A stretch of 64,000 bases of DNA, from positions 7,532,468 through 7,596,467 of the forward strand of contig OZ025221.1 of NCBI GenBank assembly GCA_964019055.1, in the 5' to 3' direction. Below are positions 12,601 through 23,300 of the stretch, one piece after another. The first letter of the stretch is position 1. Each line of letters begins with the position of its first letter. A program made the position numbers and the translations under genes. Below the pieces are notes generated by a model that was given only the letters and a program-made list of their open reading frames with translations, searched no databases and was not told where the DNA came from. This stretch comes from Anthopleura xanthogrammica. Lineage: Eukaryota; Cnidaria; Anthozoa; Actiniaria; Actiniidae.

Positions 12601-14116
12601 TCTTTCATTCTTTCATTCATTCATTTGTTCATTCATTCATTCTTTCATTCATTTTGGTTTTCTTACTATTTCCAAAGGCCATTCCTGACACAAGATTAAC
12701 TATAAGGAAATATGCTGATGCAAAGTTTGAATATCTGGTAAGTATTATTTGTGTTTGTTCAGGGTTTGCATTAAGTTCTGAAGTAACAGTAGAAGACCAT
12801 GAACCACATAACTGGATAGTCTTCTAATTTTCATTTAAGTGAACATTTTACAAATTACTGCCAGAGAATTTTGCTCAGTTACTGGCCCATTTTCCGATCT
12901 CTGACTCTTAATGAAAATGCTGTTGTTTATATAAGGACATGCTTCTTTCTGAGGCTTTGTTTATCGTTTCACATATAGAGCCCTTGCAGCAGTTTGAAAT
13001 GCAGCTCAATTCTCAGGAGATTGAAATTGTTTTTTCCATTGTCCTCCAAATTGAGCTGCTTTGACATCACGTGCAAGATGTCTTCATGCACACTTTTGCT
13101 AACACTTGACTTTTTCTCTTAGTCCTATTGTTTGAAAGTAAAAGAAATGGATGATGAAGAATATGCATATGCTGTAAGTTCTTACTTTTTAGTTTACTTG
13201 TTCTTTGTCCTGTCATGTGAAAATTAAGTGACCCTCGTAATTCCATCATGTTGTCAAATTTGCAGGCACTTCATGAATCACTTTATCGTGTTGAGACAGG
13301 AAACTACGATTACAGGTGAGAAATAGTTTGAAAAAGGAAATAATGATTATTAAAGAAATGCAATCATGTGCCTAAGAAACATAAAAAAATAAAAATAAAA
13401 ATCAAATCATATTCAAAGTCCAACTATAAGTTTAAATCAATTGAAATTACTAAGCCAAAAACAAAAAAACAATTTTTGTGATTGTCTGATGTGAAAGATT
13501 TATAATATGTTTTTTGGTACTACAGAGTTGTACTGAGATGTAGACAGCTTGCGAGAGAGAGATTTGCCAAGCTTAGACAAGATGTTCTTATCAAACTAGA
13601 ACTGCTGGACCAAAAACACGGTAAGGAACAAAATACCTCTTTATTTCCCTGTCAATTAGTGGACAAGAAGGAATCTTAAACACTATGTAAAAAAGTTTAT
13701 AACAATACTGATGTTTTGTATTAAGGGCCAGATTGGAAAAAAGACAAAGTTCTTTATCTGTTTAATAACCCTAATAAAGATTGATTGATTGATTGATTGT
13801 ACATTAGTCCTTCGTCGCAGATGACAAAGATCTAACGTTGTAAACCTCAGTACAGTTACAAACATTTTTACACATTGTTTAAGTTTCCTTCTTATTCATC
13901 CAATCCCAGTTATCCTATCCTTTTCTAACTTATTGATCGGTCCTTTCTTCTTTTCTTTCTCATTTTCTAGTGCAAGATATCGTGGTTCAACTTCAACGTT
14001 TTGTTTCTGCTGTCGCAGTTTATCATGACAGTTCGTACTCAGTGCTGAAGGATGCCAACGTGTTTCCTATTGAGGTGGATCTGACACGAGGAGCCCTTGG
14101 AAGCACGCTAAAATAA
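9694..14116 (+). CDS. PICK1: PICK1, PDZ and BAR-domain scaffold
   Basis: Membrane-curvature scaffold that binds receptor C-termini through its PDZ domain and lipid through its BAR/arfaptin domain; in animals it acts in vesicle trafficking and granule biogenesis. Thirteen exons join in frame to 371 aa (human 415): 9694-9725, 9816-10056, 10372-10438, 10933-11022, 11442-11495, 11875-11937, 12123-12210, 12429-12507, 12678-12737, 13123-13173, 13266-13315, 13526-13620, 13971-14116. PDZ (about residues 12-98) has LIGISIGGG as carboxylate loop and the CPC motif (LCPCLYVVQVFDNTPA). The linker/BAR part has STADALGLSRAILCN, KPMLTDLNTYL, AIPDTRLTI and LELLDQKHVQDIV. The long acidic C-terminal tail of vertebrates is absent; the protein ends soon after VFPIEVDLT. 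First exon codes only MMEYEYEIDP. Confidence 0.96.
11531..11750. mobile_element. Foldback element in a PICK1 intron
   Basis: CGCTTCCCAATCACACGT on the left mirrors ACATGTGATTGGGAAGTG on the right, and the interior CAATCAA and TTGATTG words also pair. No coding capacity is seen. It is a probable MITE. Confidence 0.6.
12974..13082. mobile_element. MITE family 2, copy 2
   Basis: CCCTTGCAGCAGTTTGAAAT and CAGCTCAATTCTCAGGAG pair with TCCAAATTGAGCTGCTTTGA and GTGCAAGATGTC. It lies between PICK1 exons 9 and 10. Confidence 0.75.
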
Positions 14117-14199
14117 TGTGTACAAAATATTCTCCCAACTCCACTTTGCCCCCACCCCCCCCCCCCTCCCACACACATTAAGGATGCAGACACACAGTG

Positions 14200-14282
14200 C
14201 AGCATTGTGTGCAATATTGCAGGCAATGTTGCTGAAGTAGTATCGTTTTCTACTTCAGCAACATTGCCTGCAACAAATTGCG
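14200..14282. repeat. Inverted repeat (hairpin)
   Basis: GCAATATTGCAGGCAATGTT and GCTGAAGTAGTA are mirrored by TACTTCAGCAAC and ATTGCCTGCAACAAATTGC around a short TCGTTTTC loop. Flanking GTGCAGCATTGTG and CAATGTTGCACCATG suggest a larger, decayed foldback. Confidence 0.75.
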
Positions 14283-15334
14283 TCGTGTGACATGGCTCGC
14301 AATATCAGTCGCCTGCAAAATTGAGCGCAATGTTGCACCATGTATCCGTAGCTTAAGCATTACAACATTAATGATCGCGATAATGCTGGTTTTTCTATGG
14401 AGTTTCATGCGCGATGATAACTTCAATTTGGGGCCATTTCATATTTGAAGGAATTTTTCTTTTAGTTGGCCAGATTTTGAAACTTTTTCATGTTCAAAGA
14501 GCCAGCCTTCTATATTTGCTCTTTTGCTTACTTTGTCGCGGAAGGAAGAGCGTTGCTTTCTCTTTTGTAAGACTGAATGGTCCCTTGGCTGATCAAGGCC
14601 TGGTTTATCAAGGATAAGGTCAAAAAAATTGTCGTGTTACTGTACGTGACCCGATTTATAGGGCAGGGGTGAGGTTACCCGGTACCAGCCACCTCTGGAA
14701 GTGAAATCCTGGATTTTGTCTTCAAATATCTCCAAGACTAGAAGTCAAATCGCCGAAATGAATGTACTGTCTGTTTGCATGTATGTCAAACAAGGTTTTG
14801 CACTATCAAAAGAAATTTTATTGTTCTGCTATCCAACATGGCCGCCGGCACATGATGGTGCAGAACTTCCATTGTCACTACTGACACCCAGTATCGAGCA
14901 TTTCAACAGGTTTCTGAGGGGGAGGGGGTGTTTACCGGTGCACACCACCTAAATCAATAAAATCGGGTCCCTATTTTGGACCAAGTTTTTTGACCTTGCC
15001 CCATACATACTCTCAAAATATTTGAGAGTCAAAAATATAAGGTAACTGAAATATATAATTGTATAGTATAGTATACGCTCTGGTATACGCGGAATTAACA
15101 TTATATTTAGATGTATAAAAGTTCTCATATAACAATAACATGGGTATTTATTTTTTATTCCAACCGGAAGCTCCATAATGCTTCACTCGGCTTCGTTAAG
15201 CCATTAGAAAGAAAAGAACATTCTAAAAATTGTACGCCATTTAGTCCCGCGAAAGGGAAGGCTTGAAAAGATAATTAAATTCGTTAGAAAGGTGTTAATC
15301 TGCCCTAGTGATTCCTGAAATAATTTGTTATCTA

Positions 15335-15595
15335 AGGTGCGGTAATACGAGCAACAAAATCGTGCAACGTTTCGCGCAACATTGATGCGTTGCAAGTTGC
15401 AGAACTGACGAACGTTGCTCATATTACCACCCCGTGCAACAACCAGACTTTGTTGCAGAAGTAGAACCTCATTCCATTCTGCAACAAAGGAAATTTGTTG
15501 CGCGCGGGGTGATAATACGAGCAACATTCGCTCTGCAACATGTAGCGCAAAAATGTTGCACGATTTTGTTGCTCGTATTTCCGCGCCTTTACATT
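15335..15595. mobile_element. MITE family 3, copy 1 (large foldback)
   Basis: AATACGAGCAACAAAATCG, GTTGCAGA and ACCCCGTGCAACAA on the left mirror GCGGGGTGATAATACGAGC, GCAACATGTAGCGCAA and CACGATTTTGTTGCTCGTAT on the right. A second copy lies at 44345-44580. Confidence 0.8.
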
Positions 15596-17076
15596 CGCCT
15601 TTTCCGTATGTTTTCCACTCTAACGAAAACCGCACTAATAAAGCCGTGGTTAGTAAGCTAGCGACCTCCAACTATACCGTAGCCGTAACGCGTTATGATT
15701 GGATGAATTATTTAATAACGACTGCTTGAAAACCATTTTAATGTTACGGGATGTACCATCGATGTACGTGCTGTTGTAAGCCACCACAGGTTTCTTTTCG
15801 CATGAGTTACGGCTCTGGTAAGATACGGTACGACTACACTAGTGCTAACAATTATTCGTTGTATCGTTACCCACTCACACAAAAAACACTATACTACATT
15901 GGTTCATTGTAGGATCGTTAGGGTGGTCACACCCTCTTGAGCCCTCCCAAAGCTCTATGCTATAAGCTTATCTATGATTCTTTCCTGATCCATCCTTCAG
16001 TTTCTTATTTATTAGCTCCCTAGGTAGCCAGAACTTGCTGTTGAAAACTTGTTATTGCCAACAAACCCATGAATATACAGATCATCTCGCAGAAGATATT
16101 GAAGCGCTTACATTATTTGTCAAAGCTAATGAGTATTTTATGAGTACTACGCACTAATTAACAAAAAATGCCCAAGTATTCCGTTAGCCACAACACGATG
16201 AATAATACTGCCAGTTTATGATTGGCTAGATTTATCTTTAATATACACATTATTGGAAAATCCGGAGAGGATAATCAAATTTGTATATCGAGTCGTGACT
16301 CGAAATTATGAAACAAATCTACACCAATAGTTTTCATTAAAAAGAGCTTATCTGCAGTAAGAAATATGACAAAGAAAGCTTTGTTAGATGCGCCTTTGGG
16401 AATAATTTTTCAACCACAAGTGAATTCAAGATAAGGACTGGATCCCGGGCGAAAATATATTGGGCAAAGAATAAAATGTCAGTAAAGATATCTAGCGATC
16501 TAAAAGAGAAGCCACTTCTGAGCATTGATTCGGATCTATATATCAATTTGATAAACGTGGCTATAAAATTTATTTTTCTATCTGTTCGGAACACAATTTA
16601 ATTTGAGTCTTTTCTTATTCGATTTTTTTTTATTCTATCTAGTCAAAGGAAAATAAATTCAGTTTTCTTCAGCTGTCTACCGGGCTTCCTGTGGTTTTTT
16701 TTCCACTGACGTGAGCCCAGCGCAGGTGTTCAATATATGCCATAAATATATAAATTTATTTTCTTCGGAATTACAAACGAAAAAGGTCTAGAAAACGATA
16801 AAAAATTGATATACTATCCCTCATTTCGTCGAATGAGAGCTACTCGTATTTTCTATTTCAATATATTTATGTGCATTTACTAATATGCTTGGTGAGATCT
16901 CACCGACAGCTGTAGAATTGCTAGAAGTTCACCGGTTTGATTATCTTTGTTCTAAGATAATAACCCTATTCCAGCGAATAAGAAATAAGGAAATATGTAT
17001 GCAAATGAAAGGTGGGACTCGTGTTTTTGCTCATTACATATTGATAGTGGCTGTCTTGAGAATCTTTCGATCTCTG

Positions 17077-17083
17077 TATAAAA
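17077..17083 (+). promoter_or_regulatory. Candidate TATA box of the CLN3-like gene
   Basis: TATAAAA lies 98 bp upstream of the CLN3-like start codon, the right distance for a short 5' UTR. This is a sequence match only. Confidence 0.4.
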
Positions 17084-17174
17084 AGCCGTCAGAAAATACG
17101 GCTCGATCTGTCGCCTCCCTTTTCTAGTGGCAGTTCTACATCCCCGAGAAGGAGAATTACAAGGCAAAGCTGCA

Positions 17175-19228
17175 ATGGATAAATTAGACGATCCAGAAAA
17201 CCGTACAGAGAGCGAAAAAGGTGCCCTGGACGATGATATGGAAATTGGGGATTCAAGCGAAGATGAAAGCCGAACGAGAAGTCGAAATGGGTTGGTTGAA
17301 ATTGGAGGATTCCTTTGCTTCGCTGTTGTTACATATATACTCTACACAACTATTATAACCTCGGCTGAAGACATCCTCTCCTCTACTCATATTCCCACTT
17401 CTTCTACCATTCTGTGCCTCAACTCTCCATATTTTATCATGACTTTGGTTTTGCCCTATTATGTTGATAAAGTGCCGTTGATGACAAAAGCTGTCGTTTC
17501 GGCTATTTTCTTCTCCGTTGCTCTTGTCCTCATTGCTCTGATCACCACCCCAGGACTTAGACTTATAGGAATATTAGTAGCATCTCTTGGACTTGGAACT
17601 GCTGAAATTAGCTTTTTGTCTGCAACATCGTTGCATCAAGATTTGACAATTCATGCTTTTGCGACTGGAACTGGTTTGGGAGCTATCCTGGGGCCTGCAT
17701 TGTATACAGGTATGCATGGTTGAACCAAATATTATAGTGAAAACATGTTAAATATATTCAGCATTTAACGGGTTTTCATATTTGACAATCATAAAATATT
17801 AGATGAAAAGAGAGCATGAATATTATTTATGCTATCTTGTAGATGGTCATTTTAAAGAGCTGGCGGTGTAGCGATAATTTGATTACTCAAAAACTGCACG
17901 ATGCGCTACATGCAGATCAAACATACGGCCGGTATAATACAGCAATGGTATTTTTATTTTTTTTTAACATATTCTTAGGAAGATATAAGGGACGTCCACA
18001 AGCATCGATTCGATCTGTTCTCGGTGTTGTATGTCAGAAGAATTCACTGATAGTTTCAGCTATTTTCTCCTGAGGGATTATTTTCGGCGTGTTTTCCGGT
18101 TTTCCTCTCTTGAAAATCAACTTCTAAAATTAACCAAGATTAAATCGTTAAATTTTCTTAAATTTTTTTTCATTGAAACGTACCTGAGCAAGAGACTGAA
18201 CAAAGAACATACAACGACTGCAGCAAGTTTTACAGTTATAATTGTTCAGTGAAAAGTATTATTTTTCCAAACTCTCATACAGACCCTCATAAATCATAAA
18301 GACAGACCCTCAGTTTGGGCTGCCTGTGGTTAACCCATCCCTTCCTTATCCCTGGATCCTCTGTTCAGGAACCAATGTAAAACGCCTAACTAACTCTGCC
18401 GTGTTTTCTGTTGCAGTATTGACAACATTCATGTGCGTTCACCCCAGCACAGCTCTTCTTTTCCTCCTGTTCATCCTCCCTCTGTTTCCAGTGATTGCAT
18501 GGTTTGTCACTAAATACACGCATTCTAGAGTACACCAGACGTCAGAAGGAAGCAGCGTGGAATACACTCGAATAGGCGAAGAATCCCCTCTGGATGGTAT
18601 ACATCAGAGCCTCACAAAGGAAGAAAAAATCCAAGCAGCCAAAGCCAACATGCATCTGGCTGCTCCACTATTTGTTGGCCTTTTTGCTGATTATCTTACA
18701 ATGCAAGGAGTAGTCACGACTATCGCGTTTGAAACATCACCCTTTGATCCCAGAGATCATTACCAGTATTACACAATGTCGTTCTGGATAGGAGAGTTGC
18801 TGGGTCGATCGTATGGGCTGGTACTTTCATGGGGGAAGCCAGATTGGAAGGTGGTCACAGAAAAGACTTGGATTCTTTCAACGATTCTCATGGTAAACCT
18901 GTTTTTCCTGATTCTCTGTAGTTTGTACCGGTTTTTACCAAGTTATGTAGTTGTTATGATGCTGACGTTCATAACCGGGTCAACAGAAGGCGCGCTTTAT
19001 CTCAACTCGTTCGCATTGGCGGGAAAGGACATGAGCCCGCGTTACAAGGAATTTTCGCGCGCTTTTCTGACCACCGCTGTTCAAGCTGGCGTGCTCGTAG
19101 CCGGTTTGACAGGTTTGTGGATGGAGCCAGCATTGAAGGAACATTGCAGTCACATGATTAAGAATACAGAATACTGCTTTACACGTTCGTTACATGGTTG
19201 GAATGTCAGTACATCTTGTCTAAATTAA
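17175..19228 (+). CDS. CLN3: CLN3/battenin-family lysosomal membrane protein
   Basis: Multi-pass lysosomal/endosomal membrane protein of the battenin family, implicated in clearance of lysosomal glycerophosphodiesters. Two exons, 17175-17709 and 18417-19228, join in phase 1 to 448 aa (human 438). The ATG at 17175 is the first good in-frame one. An acidic N-terminal head (about residues 1-38) precedes the first span. Family signatures: SAEDIL after TM1 (human SAAHDIL), GTAEISFLSATSL (human GEVTFLSLTAF), a GTGLGAILG glycine loop, LFADYLTMQG (human YFAEYFINQG) and GALYLNSFALA...YKEFS (human GAAYVNTF...HREF). It is divergent, so it may be a lineage-specific paralogue rather than the strict orthologue. 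Only one intron is used, unlike vertebrate CLN3. A polyadenylation-type AATAAA lies at about 19489. Its 3' half is duplicated at 25931. Confidence 0.85.
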
Positions 19229-19549
19229 AGACGAAGTCCAAACGTGGTAACCCGCGTGCTAGGGAACACAGGCTGCTCCCTTTAACTCAAGAGAAATATC
19301 TCTAGTTCATGAATTATAAGCAAGTATTTGTCTTCTGAATTAAGGAAACGCGTGGATTGAAATCTCAAACCAATGTGATGCAGTTTTTTTTATTTTGATA
19401 CATAGGTTTGATCTGATAATTTAATGTAAAAATGGGAAGGGATTAAGGACTAATACCAACAATGTGTACAGTTATCATATATTAGGGAAATAAAGTGGTT
19501 AAAATATTGGAAGGATATATGAAATATATTTATAGTTTATAGCGGCCTT

Positions 19550-19665
19550 GCAAGTAGCCTCCTACGCAGACGCTCTTAGGGTCGTCACGCTGCGTAGAAA
19601 CGTTGCGTGACGACGTGACGACCCTAAGAACGCCTACAAAGGAGGCTACCTTGCAAGTAACGAGA
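19550..19665. mobile_element. Foldback element with TAGCCTCC ends, copy 1
   Basis: TTGCAAGTAGCCTCCTACGC and CTCTTAGGGTCGTCACG are mirrored by CGTGACGACCCTAAGAACG and GGAGGCTACCTTGCAAG. It is carried along in the tandem duplication (copy at about 26625-26745), and a diverged relative lies at about 55480-55575. Confidence 0.8.
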
Positions 19666-20301
19666 GGGGTTTGGCACTTATTTGTCGCGCGGCTAACAGT
19701 AAACGCCCCTTTGGCCGAGCGTCGAGCAAAGACAGTAGTCGCAGTATCATATAAACATGTCTATGGCGTCTGTAAAGGAAGTCTGAACAAGTGCTACCTC
19801 GATAACCTTGTTTTATAGCAAACTTTTCATGTCAATTTCAATTTCTAAAAGACTGTTACTAATATCAAAGTTTACTTATTAAGATACCTTGCAAAGTCGA
19901 ACATGACTGAAAATGAAGGAAGACGAGGTTTTATAATCGACAAAAAGTGCAACCATTGATTTGTATATACCAATTTTATTCTTAACACCTCAGTCGACAG
20001 TTACATATATTTTTTTTTCAGTGAACTATTTAGTTGGTATTCATCTGTGTCTATCTGGATGCTGAACTGGAACAAAAATAGGTAAACTTTGTCAGTAAAA
20101 CCTTTCGCAGGGAAAACTTGGAGGTTAGTTACCTTGCCCAGTCCCCACAACACAAATTAATACCCAATCTCCTCCTCCTTCCTGTCAAAGGCAATGCATG
20201 AAAAAACGTACCCTGGAACTGCAAATTTTATTTTCACTATTTTGAAAAAGTTTTCATCTTTGATTAATTAATACCTTTTATTATTGTGTTTTTCGTGCAC
20301 T

Positions 20302-23300
20302 CTAAATATTTCCTTTCTGGAGAGTAAACGGCCCTTGAATCAACCGAAGTCTTCGGCCTTTTTCTTCACGTTTGACGGGCTTCCCTTTCACACAACCACG
20401 AACACACACGCTTTTGACGTCATTTCCGTTACAAGCAGTCACGTGACAATGGAAGTAAAGGTGCCTGTAGTTTCCAACAAAGCGAAAGGCCTGGAAACTA
20501 AACCGTTGAATGCTAGGGGATGACGTGTTGAGGGCTTTCAAAGTCGAGTCCACAAGACAACTAGAAGGTGGATGGAAAACCTTATCAGTTCAGTTAGTTG
20601 AAGTACAACACACCATATGATGAAATAGACCTCTTTAGCTTGGGCATAATGTGTTCCCATTTTACTACATGTCATTCGAATTCCCAAGATTATCATTTCT
20701 TTGTTTAGCAGTTGTGCATGAGAAGACACATGAATATGGATACAACTCAAACAAAGAATCTTATTCTCAAGAGAATAACACGTGGTCTGAAATGGGACAA
20801 CATAACACCCAAGCTCAAGAGGATTATTGCTAGAAAGACAGCAATAGATGGCTAGCAGAGGATGTTGAATGACTAAAAGCCGTGAATGACAGTGAGCACG
20901 GCACGTGTATTTATTTTAGACTGTTACTTTCTTTCAAAATCTTTCATGGTTTCGCAGAAAATTGGTAACGAGTAGACGCACGCTGAATCATATGGGGCTA
21001 TAGGCGACGTACGCCATTAGATCGAGTCACATTTACTTTGGGTTACGGTCTGTTTTTCAAGAGAGTTTGCTAAGTTTTCTGCCATATTCAGAAAAATTGC
21101 GTCCCCTAAAACAGTCCCATGACTCAGCGCGCGTCCTACTGTTTCTCACGCAACCTTGGAAACTGTGGAAAGGCCAATATACTGACTACCAACCCATGCT
21201 TGATCAACCAATGCTTTGGACGAGTCACATTGTTAAAAGGGGTCGCATAACAATCCTGGGCGAAAACGTCAAGTTCACGATTTTTGGATTTAACTGACAC
21301 CTCAAAAAACATCGGCTGACGAAGTCGCAGTGGAACTGAAATGTTGCCATACGGTTTATGGAACGAGCTGTTCGGAAAGAACCTGAAACCAAAGGAAAAA
21401 TTACCGCGAACATGCATGTTAAAAATAAGCTTGTTTCTACGAGGCCGCTGGAACCGTGACATCATCATTTCCTCCATTCGTGAGTACGAGCAAGTGAATG
21501 AGATTTCAAGTTCCCGGATGCGTGTAATGGTGGCATTTTTGGCCAGTGGTCGTTCAGTGACTTTATTCGTGTAGGTGATAGAAGATGACGTCTTGTTGGT
21601 CACAGTCCCACATTGGTTAAAGAGGGTCTGGAGGTAAAAGTGGCTGGAGTCTTCAGTGGCGCGACAGGATGGGTCAAGAAGCTGCAGATCTTCGACAAGT
21701 ACACCAGGGTACCGTGCTTTGGGGAGAGAGATCTGGATATGGCTTGGTGCGCACGTCACAAGAGTACCTGGAACTGTGAAATACAAAGTTCTTCTAATGA
21801 TGATGGTTTCAACAGTTCGTATGATATTTAACATGATCATGCAGTTGTTGGGCTTAATCATGGCTGACAGCTTGAATAAATACAGCTTTTATAAATTAAC
21901 GTATGTAAAAACGACTTCCGGGTCCAAAACCGACGAAAAGCAGTTTTTATTACATTTTTATCTTCTTATTATCTTATTTCTTACTTCTTGACAGGGTTCT
22001 AACTGTTTCACCTAGAGGTTAAATTGCTTTATTTTAGTGGTTTTGGAGCAGTTGGACCCGGAAATACGTCACAACTTCAAAGCTCTATATCTGATACGCC
22101 ATGTGAGAGGCATCGTTCCTCACCGTCTTGGACAGCGTGCAGTGACAAACTATAAACGCAGGCACAACAACATTGCTTAATAATATGTGTTTTTTCTTTG
22201 ACGGTCCTTTTATATATTAAAATATATACCTTCACAAGTATGATTGTCATTTGTGAGCCTTAAGTCAGGGTCTGAGCATGAGCAGCGGTAACCTCCAGCA
22301 GTGTTGATGCACACGTGACTACACCCGCCATTATCCGTCTGACACTCGTTGATATCTGTTCATAAGATTGAAACTTCTATAAGGCTGAATGCACAAGTCA
22401 ATTTACAGTAGGGAGGAATGGGCCAACGAAAATGTTTGCCCCGCTATGCAGACCGACCAAGTATATGAGCGACTGTAATGATTATTACGATTATCATATC
22501 ATGCAGCTATATGATGATGAAGACTAAGGCACGAATATGACGATGACGATGATAAAGATGATGATGGCAATAATGATGATGAGATGGGATATCCCACGTA
22601 CCTTAGCTTGTTCCTAAAGCTATTATGTAACTATTCATGAAAAAAATAACTTCGAGTTCTTCAAAAGAACTTTAAATATATAACTGCATTCTCACCAATG
22701 CATCTGACACTTGTTCCAGCATCTGTCCACCTTCCACCCGACCCACACTTCTTGTAAGAAGGACCTTGGAGATTGAACCCACGAGAACACCTGAACGAGC
22801 ATGTGGTACCAAAAGAACTAGATGAAGCCGTACACCTCGATGGGGAAGCAGTCACCTGGTTACTTACAACCAGCTTTGGACAAACGAGCACTAAAAATAT
22901 CCAATGAAAAAGTTTTATGAGTTTCTTTCCTAAGGTGGAAGCCTTGCAGTATAATTCTCAATCTGGGGGTCAAAAACTTATATAATTTCCTTATTTTGAG
23001 GAATAAAATAATTTTTGAATATATAGTTTTGACCCCCAGGTAGGGATTAATTTAGTGCAAGGGGTCTATATATAATTATATTTTATGATGACAATCGCTT
23101 TACTTACAATCTCTAACACTAAAATCTCGGCCCCTTTCATCAGAACTGCTATGGCACCAGAGCCCAACGTAATTATCACTTGAAGAGCTAGCCCCAGTGC
23201 CCTGCATGTTCACTTGTTTCACCAGCTTGTCGTTGATATAGATCGTCACTTTAGTGCCTTGGACCACAGTCCTCAAGTTATTCCACTGATTGGTAGGATA

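Larger units (their letters stand above)
14117..17174. other. Intergenic, PICK1 to CLN3-like
   Basis: No exon is supported. The stretch holds a hairpin near 14200-14282, a dispersed repeat at 14880-15000 that recurs inverted inside tandem units A and B (29060-29175, 31630-31745), and a large foldback at about 15335-15595. The rest is AT-rich sequence. Confidence 0.6.

Noticed and set aside
17127..17174. Upstream extension of the CLN3-like frame to 17127
   Set aside because: That position is GTG, not ATG; the first ATG in frame is 17175 and it lies at the expected distance from the TATA-like box.
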